From: Tolypothrix bouteillei VB521301
Lineage (GTDB): Bacteria > Cyanobacteriota > Cyanobacteriia > Cyanobacteriales > Nostocaceae
Direction of reading: 5' to 3'
NCBI RefSeq assembly: GCF_000760695.4
Contig: NZ_JHEG04000001.1
Location: 4,236,895-4,300,894 of the forward strand
Length of the DNA stretch: 64,000 bases
Shown: piece by piece, positions 34,652-43,715 of the stretch
Position numbering within the stretch: the stretch's first letter is position 1
Layout of the letters: each line of letters starts with the position of its first letter
Program-made: the position numbers and the translations under genes
The notes under the pieces: model-generated
The model's database searches: none
Told to the model about the DNA's origin: nothing
What the model saw: the letters and a program-made list of their open reading frames with translations, nothing else

Positions 34652-35668
34652 ATGAATGCACATCGAGGATCTGCTGTGCTGAGTTCTACTGCCTTAAAAG
34701 TACAGCCGACTGCTACAGGCGTGACTGAAAATAATCGCTTGCGGCTGTTCTCTGGCTCTGCCAATGTAGCACTGTCTCAAGAAGTTGCCCGTTACCTGGG
34801 AATGGATTTGGGACCAATGATTCGCAAACGATTTGCGGATGGAGAAATTTATATCCAAATTCAAGAATCCATTCGAGGCTGTGATGTTTATCTCATCCAG
34901 CCCAGTTGTCATCCCGTCAATGACAATTTGATGGAACTGTTAATTATGATCGATGCTTGTCGTCGCGCATCCGCCAGACAAGTGACTGCGGTTATTCCCT
35001 ACTATGGCTATGCCCGTGCTGACAGGAAAACTGCAGGAAGAGAGTCAATTACTGCCAAGCTAGTTGCCAATCTCATAACAGAGGCAGGTGCTAACCGAAT
35101 TTTAGCAATGGATTTGCACTCCGCTCAGATTCAAGGCTACTTCGATATTCCACTGGATCACGTTTACGGTTCACCAGTACTGCTGGATTATTTAGCAAGC
35201 AAGCAACTGCCAGACCTTGTTGTTGTTTCCCCAGACGTTGGTGGTGTAGCACGAGCCAGGGCATTCGCTAAAAAGCTAAATGATGCTCCATTGGCAATTA
35301 TAGACAAACGCCGTCAGGCTCATAACGTAGCCGAAGTTTTAAACGTGATCGGCGACGTTAAAGGTAAAACAGCAGTTTTAGTGGATGACATGATTGATAC
35401 TGGTGGGACTATCTCTGAAGGAGCAAAACTCCTGCGTCAGGAAGGAGCTCGTCAAGTTTATGCATGTGCAACTCACGCCGTCTTCTCTCCACCTGCAGTT
35501 GAGCGCTTGTCAAGTGGTTTGTTTGAGGAAGTGATTATCACGAACACCATTCCCGTACCAGAGAGCAATCGATTTCCTCAGTTAGTCATGCTGTCAGTAG
35601 CTAACCTGCTGGGAGAAACTATCTGGCGCATTCATGAAGATAGTTCTGTCAGTAGTATGTTCCGCTAG
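34652..35668 (+). CDS. prs: Ribose-phosphate pyrophosphokinase (PRPP synthetase)
   Basis: Makes PRPP from ribose 5-phosphate and ATP for nucleotide, His and Trp synthesis; cytoplasmic. 338 residues, with a cyanobacterial N-terminal extension of about 25 residues before the core (LRLFSGSANVALSQEVARYLG). Motifs: KRFADGEIYIQIQESIRG, catalytic loop region IPYYGYARADRKTAGRE, and the PRPP-binding loop VLVDDMIDTGGTISEGA. Complete and of normal length. The long leader upstream (no gene for over 600 bp) contains its promoter. Confidence 0.97.
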   Translation: MNAHRGSAVLSSTALKVQPTATGVTENNRLRLFSGSANVALSQEVARYLGMDLGPMIRKRFADGEIYIQIQESIRGCDVYLIQPSCHPVNDNLMELLIMIDACRRASARQVTAVIPYYGYARADRKTAGRESITAKLVANLITEAGANRILAMDLHSAQIQGYFDIPLDHVYGSPVLLDYLASKQLPDLVVVSPDVGGVARARAFAKKLNDAPLAIIDKRRQAHNVAEVLNVIGDVKGKTAVLVDDMIDTGGTISEGAKLLRQEGARQVYACATHAVFSPPAVERLSSGLFEEVIITNTIPVPESNRFPQLVMLSVANLLGETIWRIHEDSSVSSMFR

Positions 35669-35753
35669 TTAAGAAAAATCTGTCTTCACCATTACAATTA
35701 GAAGATTTACCAGTTTTTAAGGATGAAGTTTGACAAATTTCAAACCTCATCCT

Positions 35754-36542
35754 TTATTTATTGTCACCCAGTAAACCATAACCTGTTACCGTCACAGCCA
35801 TCTGAAAATGATTGCGTGCTGTTTGCAGACCCTTACTAGCAAAAGCTTTGAAATCGGGGTCTTTTCCAACTGTTCTTTCTCGCTGGAATGTAGCTATAGC
35901 ATCAAGGTGACGGTTTACTCCCATCTCGTTGATGTATGGTTCGTCGAAACTAGTCCCAGAAAGCTGCTGTAAATGGGCGGCGATTGTTTCATACTTGAAA
36001 CCCAGTGTTGTGGGAGGTGCAATTGCCCTGCTATTTAATAATTGCAAGAGTTTCTCATGCGTCTTTGTATGCTCTTCAATCATCTGTTGCGCGAACTCTT
36101 TTACTTTGGGATTTGTAGACTTCTGTAAAGCCTGTTTCCCAAGTTCTATTTCTGCTGTTCCTCCCTGAAAAGCGTCGATAACAAACAGCCAATCTAAATT
36201 GTCAATCTTACTGCTCGATTGTTGAGAAAATTGACTCTGTGTAGCGACTGGTTCATTTGACGGGGGGGTAGGTTTATTGACTTGAGTTACACTGCAAGCC
36301 TCAAGAAATATAATAATTACAATTACAATACAGCCAGCGATCGTTTGATATGCTTTGCGTCTGAATGAGGTACACCCCGAACTAACCCTTACCTTACCAA
36401 GGGGAGCGACTGTGTTACGGAGAGCAGCGCGTTGCAAAGAGCAGTGTGTCCCGGTGGTTCCCCTCTTTGAAGTAAGTGGTATGAGGGTACGCAATAGCGC
36501 AGGTAGGGTATTTCTGCACTTCACCACGCCGCCATGTACCAT
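35754..36542 (-). CDS. DUF4142 lipoprotein, N-terminus uncertain
   Basis: The C-terminal 155 residues form a DUF4142 (ferritin-like helical) domain: WLFVIDAFQGGTAEIELGKQAL, VKEFAQQMIEEHTKTHEKLLQLL and NRHLDAIATFQRE. It is preceded by a lipoprotein signal, TIAGCIVIVIIIFLEACSV, with Cys at the end of a lipobox-like LEAC, and a Pro/Ser/Gln linker. Upstream of that, the frame runs through about 60 residues that look like a noncoding intergenic repeat (36365-36540) and not a signal peptide N-terminus. The ATG at 36542 is the nearest usable one after excluding overlap with the crystallin gene; the true start may have been altered by insertion of that repeat. Confidence 0.7.
   Translation of the reverse strand: MVHGGVVKCRNTLPALLRTLIPLTSKRGTTGTHCSLQRAALRNTVAPLGKVRVSSGCTSFRRKAYQTIAGCIVIVIIIFLEACSVTQVNKPTPPSNEPVATQSQFSQQSSSKIDNLDWLFVIDAFQGGTAEIELGKQALQKSTNPKVKEFAQQMIEEHTKTHEKLLQLLNSRAIAPPTTLGFKYETIAAHLQQLSGTSFDEPYINEMGVNRHLDAIATFQRERTVGKDPDFKAFASKGLQTARNHFQMAVTVTGYGLLGDNK
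36365..36540. repeat. Probable dispersed repeat inserted at the 5' end of the DUF4142 gene
   Basis: A GC-richer block in an AT-rich setting, with TTACCAAGGGGAGC, GTGTCCCGGTGG and GGTTCCCCTC segments of the type seen in dispersed Nostocales intergenic repeats. It is in frame with the DUF4142 gene but its translation has no signal-peptide character. Confidence 0.4.
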
Positions 36543-36591
36543 AAATTTAAAAATTTTTTTAAAATTTAACATAAATATTAAGTCAGTAAAG

Positions 36592-36861
36592 TTATCCAAC
36601 CATAACTCTTGCAGAAGAGACAGTATCATTTAAGACAAGATTTAGCTTTTTAACATCAGAATAATTTCCGGCTTGCAATAAAATGCCTAAACCACCAAAA
36701 TCTCGATCCGTACAAAATTCCCATATACCACTATGGACTTGAATTGACGAAACTCTGTTATGCCAGCCATCGTCTATCTGTGACAGTCGAGGTGTATCAC
36801 TTTCAATAGATATTGAAGCGCCACCAAAATTGACATCCTCAAACAATGTGACTGCAGCCAT
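36592..36861 (-). CDS. Single-domain beta/gamma-crystallin protein
   Basis: An 89-residue protein covering one beta/gamma-crystallin domain (two Greek-key motifs): VTLFEDVNFGG, LSQIDDGWHNRVSSIQV, GIWEFCTDRDFGG and LNLVLNDTVSSARV. The calcium-binding signature (N/D)(N/D)xx(S/T)S is exact in the second motif (NDTVSS, 78-83) and has His at the first position in the other (HNRVSS, 34-39), so one site looks normal and one weakened. No signal peptide. Bacterial homologues are Ca2+-binding proteins tied to stress; the role here is unknown. Confidence 0.85.
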   Translation of the reverse strand: MAAVTLFEDVNFGGASISIESDTPRLSQIDDGWHNRVSSIQVHSGIWEFCTDRDFGGLGILLQAGNYSDVKKLNLVLNDTVSSARVMVG

Positions 36862-37244
36862 GACTTTTCCCCTTTTAAGTTACAGGTTCAACAATTTTGT
36901 GTGTGGTAAGTTCTTCGCTTCACGGCTTTGGACTGATGGAACCATAATACTTTTGCGATCGCCCCTCCAGCCTACGTTGTTTTAGGAAAAGTTTTTTCCA
37001 ATTTTGGAATACTCCCCGTGCAAAGTACATAGGACTTATGCATTGACAAAATCTGATTATGTGGTCGGACTTATCAACTGCCCTTCTTTCTTTAATTAGG
37101 TGCAAGCAAGATCGACTTATGCATAAGTGAGATAGAAATGGGAAATTCTTGCTCGATTTGAACTATTGCAGAACTGCACATTTGCCTTTTCCAGGAGTAG
37201 GTCATACCCGTGCAGAAAATTAGGGTTATGCTTCGGTAAAATTT
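36862..37244. other. Gene-free stretch with two copies of ACTTATGCAT
   Basis: 383 bp without a credible gene. ACTTATGCAT occurs near 37029-37038 and again at 37118-37127, where it forms the palindrome ACTTATGCATAAGT. Such ends occur in some cyanobacterial IS elements, so this could be a small IS scar; the evidence is thin. Confidence 0.35.
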
Positions 37245-38384
37245 CTACTCCCACAATCGCCGACCGGAAGCTCCATTTAATTTACTATGAGTATCTTTTA
37301 ACAAAGCAGGAATATCTAAATTTTCCGGACACCTAGGCAAACACTCACCACATTCCGTACAGCGACTAGCTTTCATCCCAGGAAACCAATGACCGGCATT
37401 TTCAAACATTCGATAGCGGTATTGCCCGAAATCTTTCATATCATATGCTACGGCGAGATTGCGTAACCGAAGCACTTCTGGTATGTTAATGTTCTCAGGA
37501 CAAGGCAAACATTTATAGCATTGGCTGCATCTATCTGTTCCTAAAGCAGATTTTTGGTACTCTTCTAAGCGTTGAAAAGTCTCTATTTCTTCTAGTGTTA
37601 GCGGTTCATCGCGATCGCTAACGAGCAACGGTTCCTCTAACTCCTTTGAGTTTGAAGGTCCCACGGTGAGGGTGGTAATTCGGGTGTCGCTTAGCAAAAA
37701 TCTGTAGTTTAACTCCATCGGTGAAAAGGGATGACACAAATCTTTCAACAGTTGAGGTGGCGTATACAGGCGTCCTCCCTTATCTGTAGGGGAAATAATA
37801 AATATCCCCATGTCTTTTTTATAAGCCTTCTCAATGGCTAAAGCATTGCGTTGGAAAAAATAGTAGTAATGCAGATTGACAAATTCAAAAAAATCTGTAT
37901 CTATTGTGTTTAAAATAATTTCTACGGGTGCGTGAGTAGAAAAGCCAATATGCCGTACTCTACCATCATCCTTGGCTTCCCGTATTGCCTCCATGCAGCC
38001 CCCCTTGGTTTTTATCCAGTCGAGATGTTCCCAAGTGTTCAAGCCGTGAATTCCAAGGCAATCAAGATAGTCGAGATTCAACTTTTTGAGGGATTCATCA
38101 ATATACCGACGCATTGTCTCAGCATCTGGTGTAGGTGGTATTTTTGTAGTAATATACACCTGAGAACGAGGAACTGGCAAACCAAGAGCGATTGCACCAC
38201 CAAGATATTCCTCACTCTTACCGTAACCTCTAGCCGTCTCTAAATGATTTATCCCCAAGGTTATAGCTTTTTGGATAGTTTGCCATGCATTTTCAGGCGC
38301 AGACAGATAGCGCATTGTCCCCAAAGAAAAGACAGACAAGCACAGATTTGTTTTTCCAAAGCGTCGGTACTTCATGTTAATCAT
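37245..38384 (-). CDS. Aldo/keto reductase with C-terminal 4Fe-4S ferredoxin domain
   Basis: A 379-residue fusion. Residues 1-270 are an aldo/keto reductase barrel: RRFGKTNLCLSVFSLGTM, ARGYGKSEEYLGGAI (catalytic Tyr), ITTKIPP (Lys) and IGFSTHAP (His). The C-terminus has two Cys clusters, CSQCYKCLPCP (about 300-310) and CTECGECLPRCP (about 350-361), which should hold two 4Fe-4S clusters. This architecture is widespread in cyanobacteria and anaerobes; the electron partner and substrate are unknown. An ATG three codons in (MKYRRFG, 38375) is an alternative start. Confidence 0.9.
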   Translation of the reverse strand: MINMKYRRFGKTNLCLSVFSLGTMRYLSAPENAWQTIQKAITLGINHLETARGYGKSEEYLGGAIALGLPVPRSQVYITTKIPPTPDAETMRRYIDESLKKLNLDYLDCLGIHGLNTWEHLDWIKTKGGCMEAIREAKDDGRVRHIGFSTHAPVEIILNTIDTDFFEFVNLHYYYFFQRNALAIEKAYKKDMGIFIISPTDKGGRLYTPPQLLKDLCHPFSPMELNYRFLLSDTRITTLTVGPSNSKELEEPLLVSDRDEPLTLEEIETFQRLEEYQKSALGTDRCSQCYKCLPCPENINIPEVLRLRNLAVAYDMKDFGQYRYRMFENAGHWFPGMKASRCTECGECLPRCPENLDIPALLKDTHSKLNGASGRRLWE

Positions 38385-38484
38385 TTGGATTTTAGATTTC
38401 AGATAGGATACTCAGGACTAGTAAGTAATTGTGCTCAATAGGCTAACACCTAATCCAAAATCCAAAATCGAAAATCTCAAATCG

Positions 38485-38982
38485 CTAGGTTTCGCTACTA
38501 CCAAAACGTTTAATCAAATCCTCCGGTCTAAGATTGGAGACAAATTCTCGAAATGCTTGTTGCTCGGCTTCATCAGCATCTCTATCTACAGGGATGGAAG
38601 CATCAGCTATGACTTCTTCCATAACCCAAATCGGAGTATTTGTACGTAAAGCGATCGCGATCGCATCACTTGGGCGTGCGTCAATTTCTTTTTTCACCTC
38701 ACCTTGTTTGATGATGAGAGCTGCATAGAATGTGTCTTTCTGCAACGAATGAATAATAACGCGATCTAAAGTCATATTCCATGTCTCTAAAATGTTCACA
38801 ATTAGGTCATGGGTTAAGGGTCTTGGAGGCTTTTGATTCTCCAGTGCGCCCATAATTGCTCTTGCCTGCTCCTGACCGATATAAATTGGTAGTGCGCGGC
38901 GATCTGAAGAATCCTTCAGAAGTACAATTGGGCTGCGGGTTATGGCATCTAATGCTATGCCAGCGACTTTCATCTCAATCAT
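38485..38982 (-). CDS. Bifunctional nuclease family protein (DUF151)
   Basis: A 165-residue protein of the BFN/DUF151 family, some plant members of which have RNase and DNase activity. Conserved blocks: VAGIALDAITRSPIVLLKD, LPIYIGQEQARAI, ARPSDAIAIALRTNTPIWV. An acidic tail follows (DRDADEAEQQAF). Divergent from riboflavin synthase. Activity of the bacterial proteins is not established. Confidence 0.9.
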   Translation of the reverse strand: MIEMKVAGIALDAITRSPIVLLKDSSDRRALPIYIGQEQARAIMGALENQKPPRPLTHDLIVNILETWNMTLDRVIIHSLQKDTFYAALIIKQGEVKKEIDARPSDAIAIALRTNTPIWVMEEVIADASIPVDRDADEAEQQAFREFVSNLRPEDLIKRFGSSET

Positions 38983-39321
38983 TGGCTAAGCCTCTAAAAT
39001 CCTTTGCGTGTGAGAGAGGTATGTAACAAATCGTACTTTTCTTTGGGCAATAATGGGACAAATTTAAACATAACAGTTTATTCTCTATAATTGCTTCTAT
39101 TAAACTCCTAAATGAGTGTGAATACCAGAGTAAGACGACTGGATCTAGATCGACTATAATCTACTTTCCCAAGTATGCCTTGTGATGAATATGAATGTAT
39201 TAATAACTTGATACATTTTTTTGTTTGAATTTATACACATATGTTCTCAATTTGTGTGAGAATTACCAGATGATTTCATGCAAAAACTTCGCTTAAATAG
39301 AGTTAATTTAGCAAAACAGCC
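38983..39321. other. Divergent promoter region between the DUF151 gene and ribE
   Basis: 339 bp, AT-rich, with no gene. I looked for the conserved stems of an FMN (RFN) riboswitch before the riboflavin synthase gene and did not see them. Confidence 0.5.
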
Positions 39322-40002
39322 GTGTTTACAGGATTAATCCAGTCGTTAGGAACAATAAAACCTCAGGGGGGGCATTCTTGGCAGATTACTTCTGTCAAGC
39401 AGTTATCTAATGCCATTATGCAAGATTTAGCGCTTGGTGACAGTATTGCAGTAGACGGCATCTGCCTAACGGTAGAAGAAATTCTGAAAGATGGATTTAT
39501 TGCTACTGCTTCACCAGAAACCCTGCGCCGCACTACCTTAGGACAAGAGCAAACACAACAGAGGTACGTTAACTTAGAAGCGTCATTACGCGTGGGAAGT
39601 AAGGTAGGCGGTCATTTTGTGATGGGACACGTGGACGGAATGGGTCAATTGTTAGCTGCCGAACAAACAGGCACCTCTTGGGAAATGACGTTAACAGCAC
39701 CACAAGCGATCGCCCGCTATATCGTTCCCAAAGGTAGTATAGCAGTCAATGGCATTAGCCTCACCGTTGCCGATTATCAGCCAGACACAACGCAATTCAC
39801 AGTCGCCGTCATTCCCGTAACTTATGCCGAAACCAATCTCCGATACTTAAACCCAGGCAGTTGGGTAAATTTAGAAGGGGATATTTTAGGTAAATACGTC
39901 GAAAAATTTCTTTCTCTTGGCAATCAAGACGCGCAACCAACCACCGACAATAAACTTGATGGCATTACGCCCTCCTTCTTAGCAGAACACGGGTATATGT
40001 AA
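39322..40002 (+). CDS. ribE: Riboflavin synthase, alpha subunit
   Basis: Last step of riboflavin synthesis: dismutation of two lumazines. 226 residues with the two repeated lumazine-binding barrels: MFTGLIQSLGTI... DSIAVDGICLTVEE (about 1-97) and GHVDGMGQLL... GSIAVNGISLTVADY (about 98-200). GTG start; the conserved MFTGL N-terminus fixes it. A C-terminal extension of about 25 residues is low in conservation. Symbol use varies (ribE or ribC). Confidence 0.95.
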   Translation: MFTGLIQSLGTIKPQGGHSWQITSVKQLSNAIMQDLALGDSIAVDGICLTVEEILKDGFIATASPETLRRTTLGQEQTQQRYVNLEASLRVGSKVGGHFVMGHVDGMGQLLAAEQTGTSWEMTLTAPQAIARYIVPKGSIAVNGISLTVADYQPDTTQFTVAVIPVTYAETNLRYLNPGSWVNLEGDILGKYVEKFLSLGNQDAQPTTDNKLDGITPSFLAEHGYM

Positions 40003-40076
40003 TTATGAATTATGAATTATGAATTATGAATTGAAAATTCAAACATTCATAATTCAGCATTCATAATTCATAATTT
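40003..40076. repeat. STRR array, ATTATGA-type heptamers
   Basis: Tandem ATTATGA units on the left and ATTCATA units on the right, forming an inverted arrangement between convergent ribE and the M23 gene. The fold-back may end transcripts from both sides. Confidence 0.75.
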
Positions 40077-41717
40077 TTAGCTCCCTGGTTGCTGTGTAGC
40101 TTGAGCCGTTTGTAAAGATTGAACCAATAGACCCAGGGCGTACTCTAATTGGGCACCTGGGTTAGTCGCAACCCATCCTTGTGGTGTTAGCTGACGCACC
40201 TCAAAATGCAAGTGAGGACCCGTAGAGTTACCAGTACTACCAACTCGTCCAATCACAGTTCCCTGTTCCACCTGTTGACCGGGTCGAACAAGAATTTGTG
40301 ACATGTGACCGTACAAAGTTTGTTGGGCGTTGTCGTGATTGAGTACAACTGTTAAACCATAACCACCCATGTAGTCAGCAATCTCCACCAAGCCAGATTG
40401 TGCTGCTACAACAGGTGTTCCCATCGCTGCACCCAAGTCTGTACCCGCATGAAAACGACGATCTCCTGTAATTGGGTGAGTTCGCCAACCAAACAGAGAA
40501 GTAATTGGGGCGGGGATAGAAAGAGGGAACATCAAACCCGAACCGTTATAGGGAACCCGACCTGCAGCATACACGCCACTGTAAGCAATTTGTGGCAACG
40601 TTGTTGCTAGTGGAATGTCATAAACCACAGTGCTTTCCCGAGGGGAAACATTTTCTGCAGTCACGGGTGGAAGCAAGGTACCACCATTTGGAGTAACAGG
40701 CGTAGAACTAACCGTCGTGCTAGGAGTGAAATCATTAGGGATAAAACGATTGCGCCTAACGGTGCTTTGCGGCACACTAGCCGAAGCCATTCTAGAAGAA
40801 TTACGTAAGAAGTGGTTGCTTACCACGCCAGAGGTTACTCTTGGAGCGTTACGTACAAAAGAGCGGTTTGCCCTAGTTGTACTCCGCTCAAGAGAAGGTA
40901 CGGTTGCTAAAGTGGCTCTTTGACTTCTACTGAGCCAACTTGGTGTCCCAGTGCGCCCGTGTAAAGCATTGGCAACAGAGGCTTTATCAGCAGAACGTTC
41001 GGTTATCACCACAGAATCTGGTGCTTCATATCTTTCTGTAGCACCAGCACTGTAATCGGTAGGGTCAATATAAGTATTGTTGTAATCTTTATCAGTAGAT
41101 TGAACTCTAGCCGCAGAAGAATAACTTTGCCGGGAAACCTCTGGTTGGGATTTTGCGTCTCCTGCAACAGATACCCGCGATCGGGAAGTTTCTACTTGAG
41201 GCTTTTCTTCTCTGGTAATAGCAGGAGCAATCCGTGGAGTTTTTAACCTTGTTCTGAGTTGTCTGGCTGTTTCTGAAGGTACAGAAATCTCGACCTCAGG
41301 TCTTGACCTTCTTACAGAGACTACAGGTTCGGAAACATTTTGAGGTTTGGATTGTCTGATAACAACTGCGGGGTTAGAAGATTTTGACCGAGATAATCTT
41401 TGTCTGAGTCTAGCTCTGCGTTGAGAAAATTCCGGTTGCTCTCGAGATGCTTCTGGTGCGGGCGCACTTGAATTTTCTCCAGATCTACTTCTTCGGACTG
41501 GATTTGGTGCTGCTTGCGGTGTTTCAATAGTGGGAACAAGATTATCCACTGCAGATTCAGTTTGGGCAAAAACCAAACCGCCACTGCTTAGCAAACTCAG
41601 GCTACCCAGCAAACTAATACTTTGTGCGGGGAGTGTGGACGCAAAACGTTTTTTCGACAAGGGTCGTTGTTCCGATTTATCCCAACGGTCAAGGGCAGAG
41701 TTATTGCGCTGCGTCAT
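40077..41717 (-). CDS. M23-family peptidoglycan metallopeptidase
   Basis: A 546-residue envelope protein. The N-terminus has a hydrophobic export segment (about 28-51, SISLLGSLSLLSSGGLVFAQ) after a basic region. A long Ser/Arg/Pro-rich, low-complexity region (about 55-370) precedes a LytM/M23 domain with zinc-site motifs FHAGTDLGAAMG and HLHFEVR and the stretch LYGHMSQILVRPGQQVEQGTVIGRVGSTGNSTGP. It may cleave peptidoglycan crosslinks or, if inactive, activate amidases; metal ligands look intact, so activity is likely. Confidence 0.9.
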   Translation of the reverse strand: MTQRNNSALDRWDKSEQRPLSKKRFASTLPAQSISLLGSLSLLSSGGLVFAQTESAVDNLVPTIETPQAAPNPVRRSRSGENSSAPAPEASREQPEFSQRRARLRQRLSRSKSSNPAVVIRQSKPQNVSEPVVSVRRSRPEVEISVPSETARQLRTRLKTPRIAPAITREEKPQVETSRSRVSVAGDAKSQPEVSRQSYSSAARVQSTDKDYNNTYIDPTDYSAGATERYEAPDSVVITERSADKASVANALHGRTGTPSWLSRSQRATLATVPSLERSTTRANRSFVRNAPRVTSGVVSNHFLRNSSRMASASVPQSTVRRNRFIPNDFTPSTTVSSTPVTPNGGTLLPPVTAENVSPRESTVVYDIPLATTLPQIAYSGVYAAGRVPYNGSGLMFPLSIPAPITSLFGWRTHPITGDRRFHAGTDLGAAMGTPVVAAQSGLVEIADYMGGYGLTVVLNHDNAQQTLYGHMSQILVRPGQQVEQGTVIGRVGSTGNSTGPHLHFEVRQLTPQGWVATNPGAQLEYALGLLVQSLQTAQATQQPGS

Positions 41718-41759
41718 GTGTTCTTTGGAATTGTGTGGTTGAGCTTAAGGAAAATTATG

Positions 41760-41971
41760 TCAATTGCTAAATGCTAATAGCTATTAGCTAATTGTTAATA
41801 GTGCCATTAGTCATTAGCCCTATCTCAGGAGCGGAGATGCTAAGCGCAAAGCGCACGCTCCGCGTTGCGAAGCTATGCCCGTAAGGGCTATACGCTATCA
41901 GGGCTGGACTCACCATTAGCCATTAGTCATCAGCCATTAGCCATCAGCCATTAGCCATCAGCCATTAGCCA
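41760..41971. repeat. STRR array (ATTAGCC heptamers) with embedded element
   Basis: Heptamers of the GCCATTA/ATTAGTC family occur at 41764-41825 and 41910-41975. Between them (about 41830-41905) lies a GC-rich block with GGAGATGCTAAGCGC, GCGAAGCTATGCCC and TATACGCTA segments. A related block sits in the STRR near 54530-54590. Confidence 0.75.
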
Positions 41972-42784
41972 TTAGCCCTTAAAATTGTCATAACCCAAAC
42001 TGATTGTACCGGGCTGGAAGTAAATTTCTCGTGATTTTACTGTTACAAATTCACTTTCTTCCATGCATACCCGAAGAGCACCCTCATGTGTCACGCCTAC
42101 TATAGTGCCTGCAATATCATTATGATGTACCCGATCGCCCATATTGGTCAGTAACTCTAGATAGCGAGATATTAATATATTGGCTCCTTCTGCCAACAAA
42201 CAATGTATCCCAGATTCTATTCCAATGAGAACAGTAGCAGCGAGAATTTCAAGAGTTGGAATTGATTGGGAATCATTCAACCTCTGCCAAGTTTTTAAAT
42301 TAATTCCAGTTTCCGGGACTGGGTTTGCCCAATTTATGCCAACTCCAATGACAGCTTGCTCGATTTGTCCTTGCTGTACTTTCGTTTCCGTTAAAATACC
42401 ACCTAGTTTGCGACTGTTTAAAACTAAATCGTTAGGCCATTTGATTTGGGTGGGAATACCGCTCTGTTGCAATTGTTTGGCAATTCCCCAAGCCGTAGCC
42501 AGAGTAAGTTGGTAACCATTTGTAACATTCAGCTTGGGTGCGAGCGCAATTGAAAGATACAATCCTCCATCATCAGAGATCCACTGGCGACCCCATTGAC
42601 CCCTACCTGCTGTCTGTTGGGTAGCAATGACCGTGCATCCCGGTTTAGCCCCTTGATTCAGCAAATTCCACAAGATTTGATTGGTTGAAGACACTGTTTC
42701 AACAAGGTGTAGCGAAAACGGTAGGTTTGTGCCTTTTCGCCCTGCTTGTAGAGCAATTTCTAGCTTATGTTTATCTAGTTTCAT
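41972..42784 (-). CDS. birA: Biotin--[acetyl-CoA-carboxylase] ligase
   Basis: Attaches biotin to the carboxyl carrier protein of acetyl-CoA carboxylase. 270 residues with the catalytic core and no N-terminal DNA-binding domain (monofunctional type). Motifs: VETVSSTNQILWNLLNQG, ATQQTAGRGQWGRQW (biotinyl-AMP loop), IKWPNDLVLNSRKLGGILTE and a C-terminal SH3-like cap (IVGVTHEGALRV). The stop is directly followed by the STRR array. Confidence 0.93.
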   Translation of the reverse strand: MKLDKHKLEIALQAGRKGTNLPFSLHLVETVSSTNQILWNLLNQGAKPGCTVIATQQTAGRGQWGRQWISDDGGLYLSIALAPKLNVTNGYQLTLATAWGIAKQLQQSGIPTQIKWPNDLVLNSRKLGGILTETKVQQGQIEQAVIGVGINWANPVPETGINLKTWQRLNDSQSIPTLEILAATVLIGIESGIHCLLAEGANILISRYLELLTNMGDRVHHNDIAGTIVGVTHEGALRVCMEESEFVTVKSREIYFQPGTISLGYDNFKG

Positions 42785-42900
42785 ATATTTTTGTCATTTA
42801 TCATTGGTCTCCCTTGTCTCCGTTATCCCCAATCCCCAGTTCCGAGTTTGCGTTAGTATGGATTGAGTGATTTCTAATTTGTTTCTAGGTATAGTTAACA

Positions 42901-43701
42901 ATGCACGCTTGGAACTGGCACACATGGGAAGGGCTACCATACCTAACCTGTAGTTTATTAGAACCTTGGTATCACGGCTTTTTTACCAAGCAGTTTTCAC
43001 CTAGTTCTCCTTTTGAAATCACAAAGGCATTGCATCCAGAAGCATCAGTTTACCGCTTAAAACAGGTACACGGTAACGTTATTTTTTCGCCGCCAGAAAT
43101 CGAAGATTGGTTGGCAAAATCCATAATAAATGACGGTGAAGACGATTCTACTTTTGCATCGGGAGACGGTTTAATTAGTACCGAGCCTTCACAAGCTGTA
43201 TGGGTAGCTACGGCGGACTGTACGCCTGTACTGATTGCTGATGAGAAAACAGGACAGGTTGCTGCGGTTCATGCTGGTTGGCGTGGGACTGCGCTCAAGA
43301 TAGTACCCCAAGCCATTAGTCGGTTGCAAGCACAAGGTAGTAAATTAGAAAATTTACGAATTGCCATGGGACCTGCGATCGCGGGAGAGGTTTACCAAGT
43401 TTCCGAACAAGTGGCAGCAGAAGTAGGAGCTAGTATTATACCATATAATGACGAAAAAGCAATTCTAGATGCACTGCAAGAGATACCGCTATCTCCCGTA
43501 CTTCCAGATTTAGAACCAGGGCGAGTGCGATTGGATGTACGGCGAGTCAATACTTTACAGATGGAAACGTTAGGCATTAGTTTGGAACAAATAGCGATCG
43601 CACCTTATTGCACTTACCAAACTCCAGAGTATTTCTTTTCATATCGGCGAGAACACCAGAAAAAAGTGCAGTGGTCGGGGATTGTTAGTAAAAAGTCGTG
43701 A
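42901..43701 (+). CDS. pgeF: Peptidoglycan editing factor, laccase-domain protein
   Basis: A 266-residue cytoplasmic YfiH/DUF152 protein; homologues are polyphenol oxidase-like or prevent misincorporation of amino acids into peptidoglycan. Family motifs: LKQVHGNVIF, ADCTPVLIADEKTGQVAAVHAGWRGT (with Cys and His zinc ligands) and MGPAIAGEVYQVSEQV; APYCTYQTPEYFFSYRRE at the end. Complete. A transposase remnant starts 15 bp after the stop. Confidence 0.92.
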   Translation: MHAWNWHTWEGLPYLTCSLLEPWYHGFFTKQFSPSSPFEITKALHPEASVYRLKQVHGNVIFSPPEIEDWLAKSIINDGEDDSTFASGDGLISTEPSQAVWVATADCTPVLIADEKTGQVAAVHAGWRGTALKIVPQAISRLQAQGSKLENLRIAMGPAIAGEVYQVSEQVAAEVGASIIPYNDEKAILDALQEIPLSPVLPDLEPGRVRLDVRRVNTLQMETLGISLEQIAIAPYCTYQTPEYFFSYRREHQKKVQWSGIVSKKS

Positions 43702-43715
43702 ATAATCTGATACTT

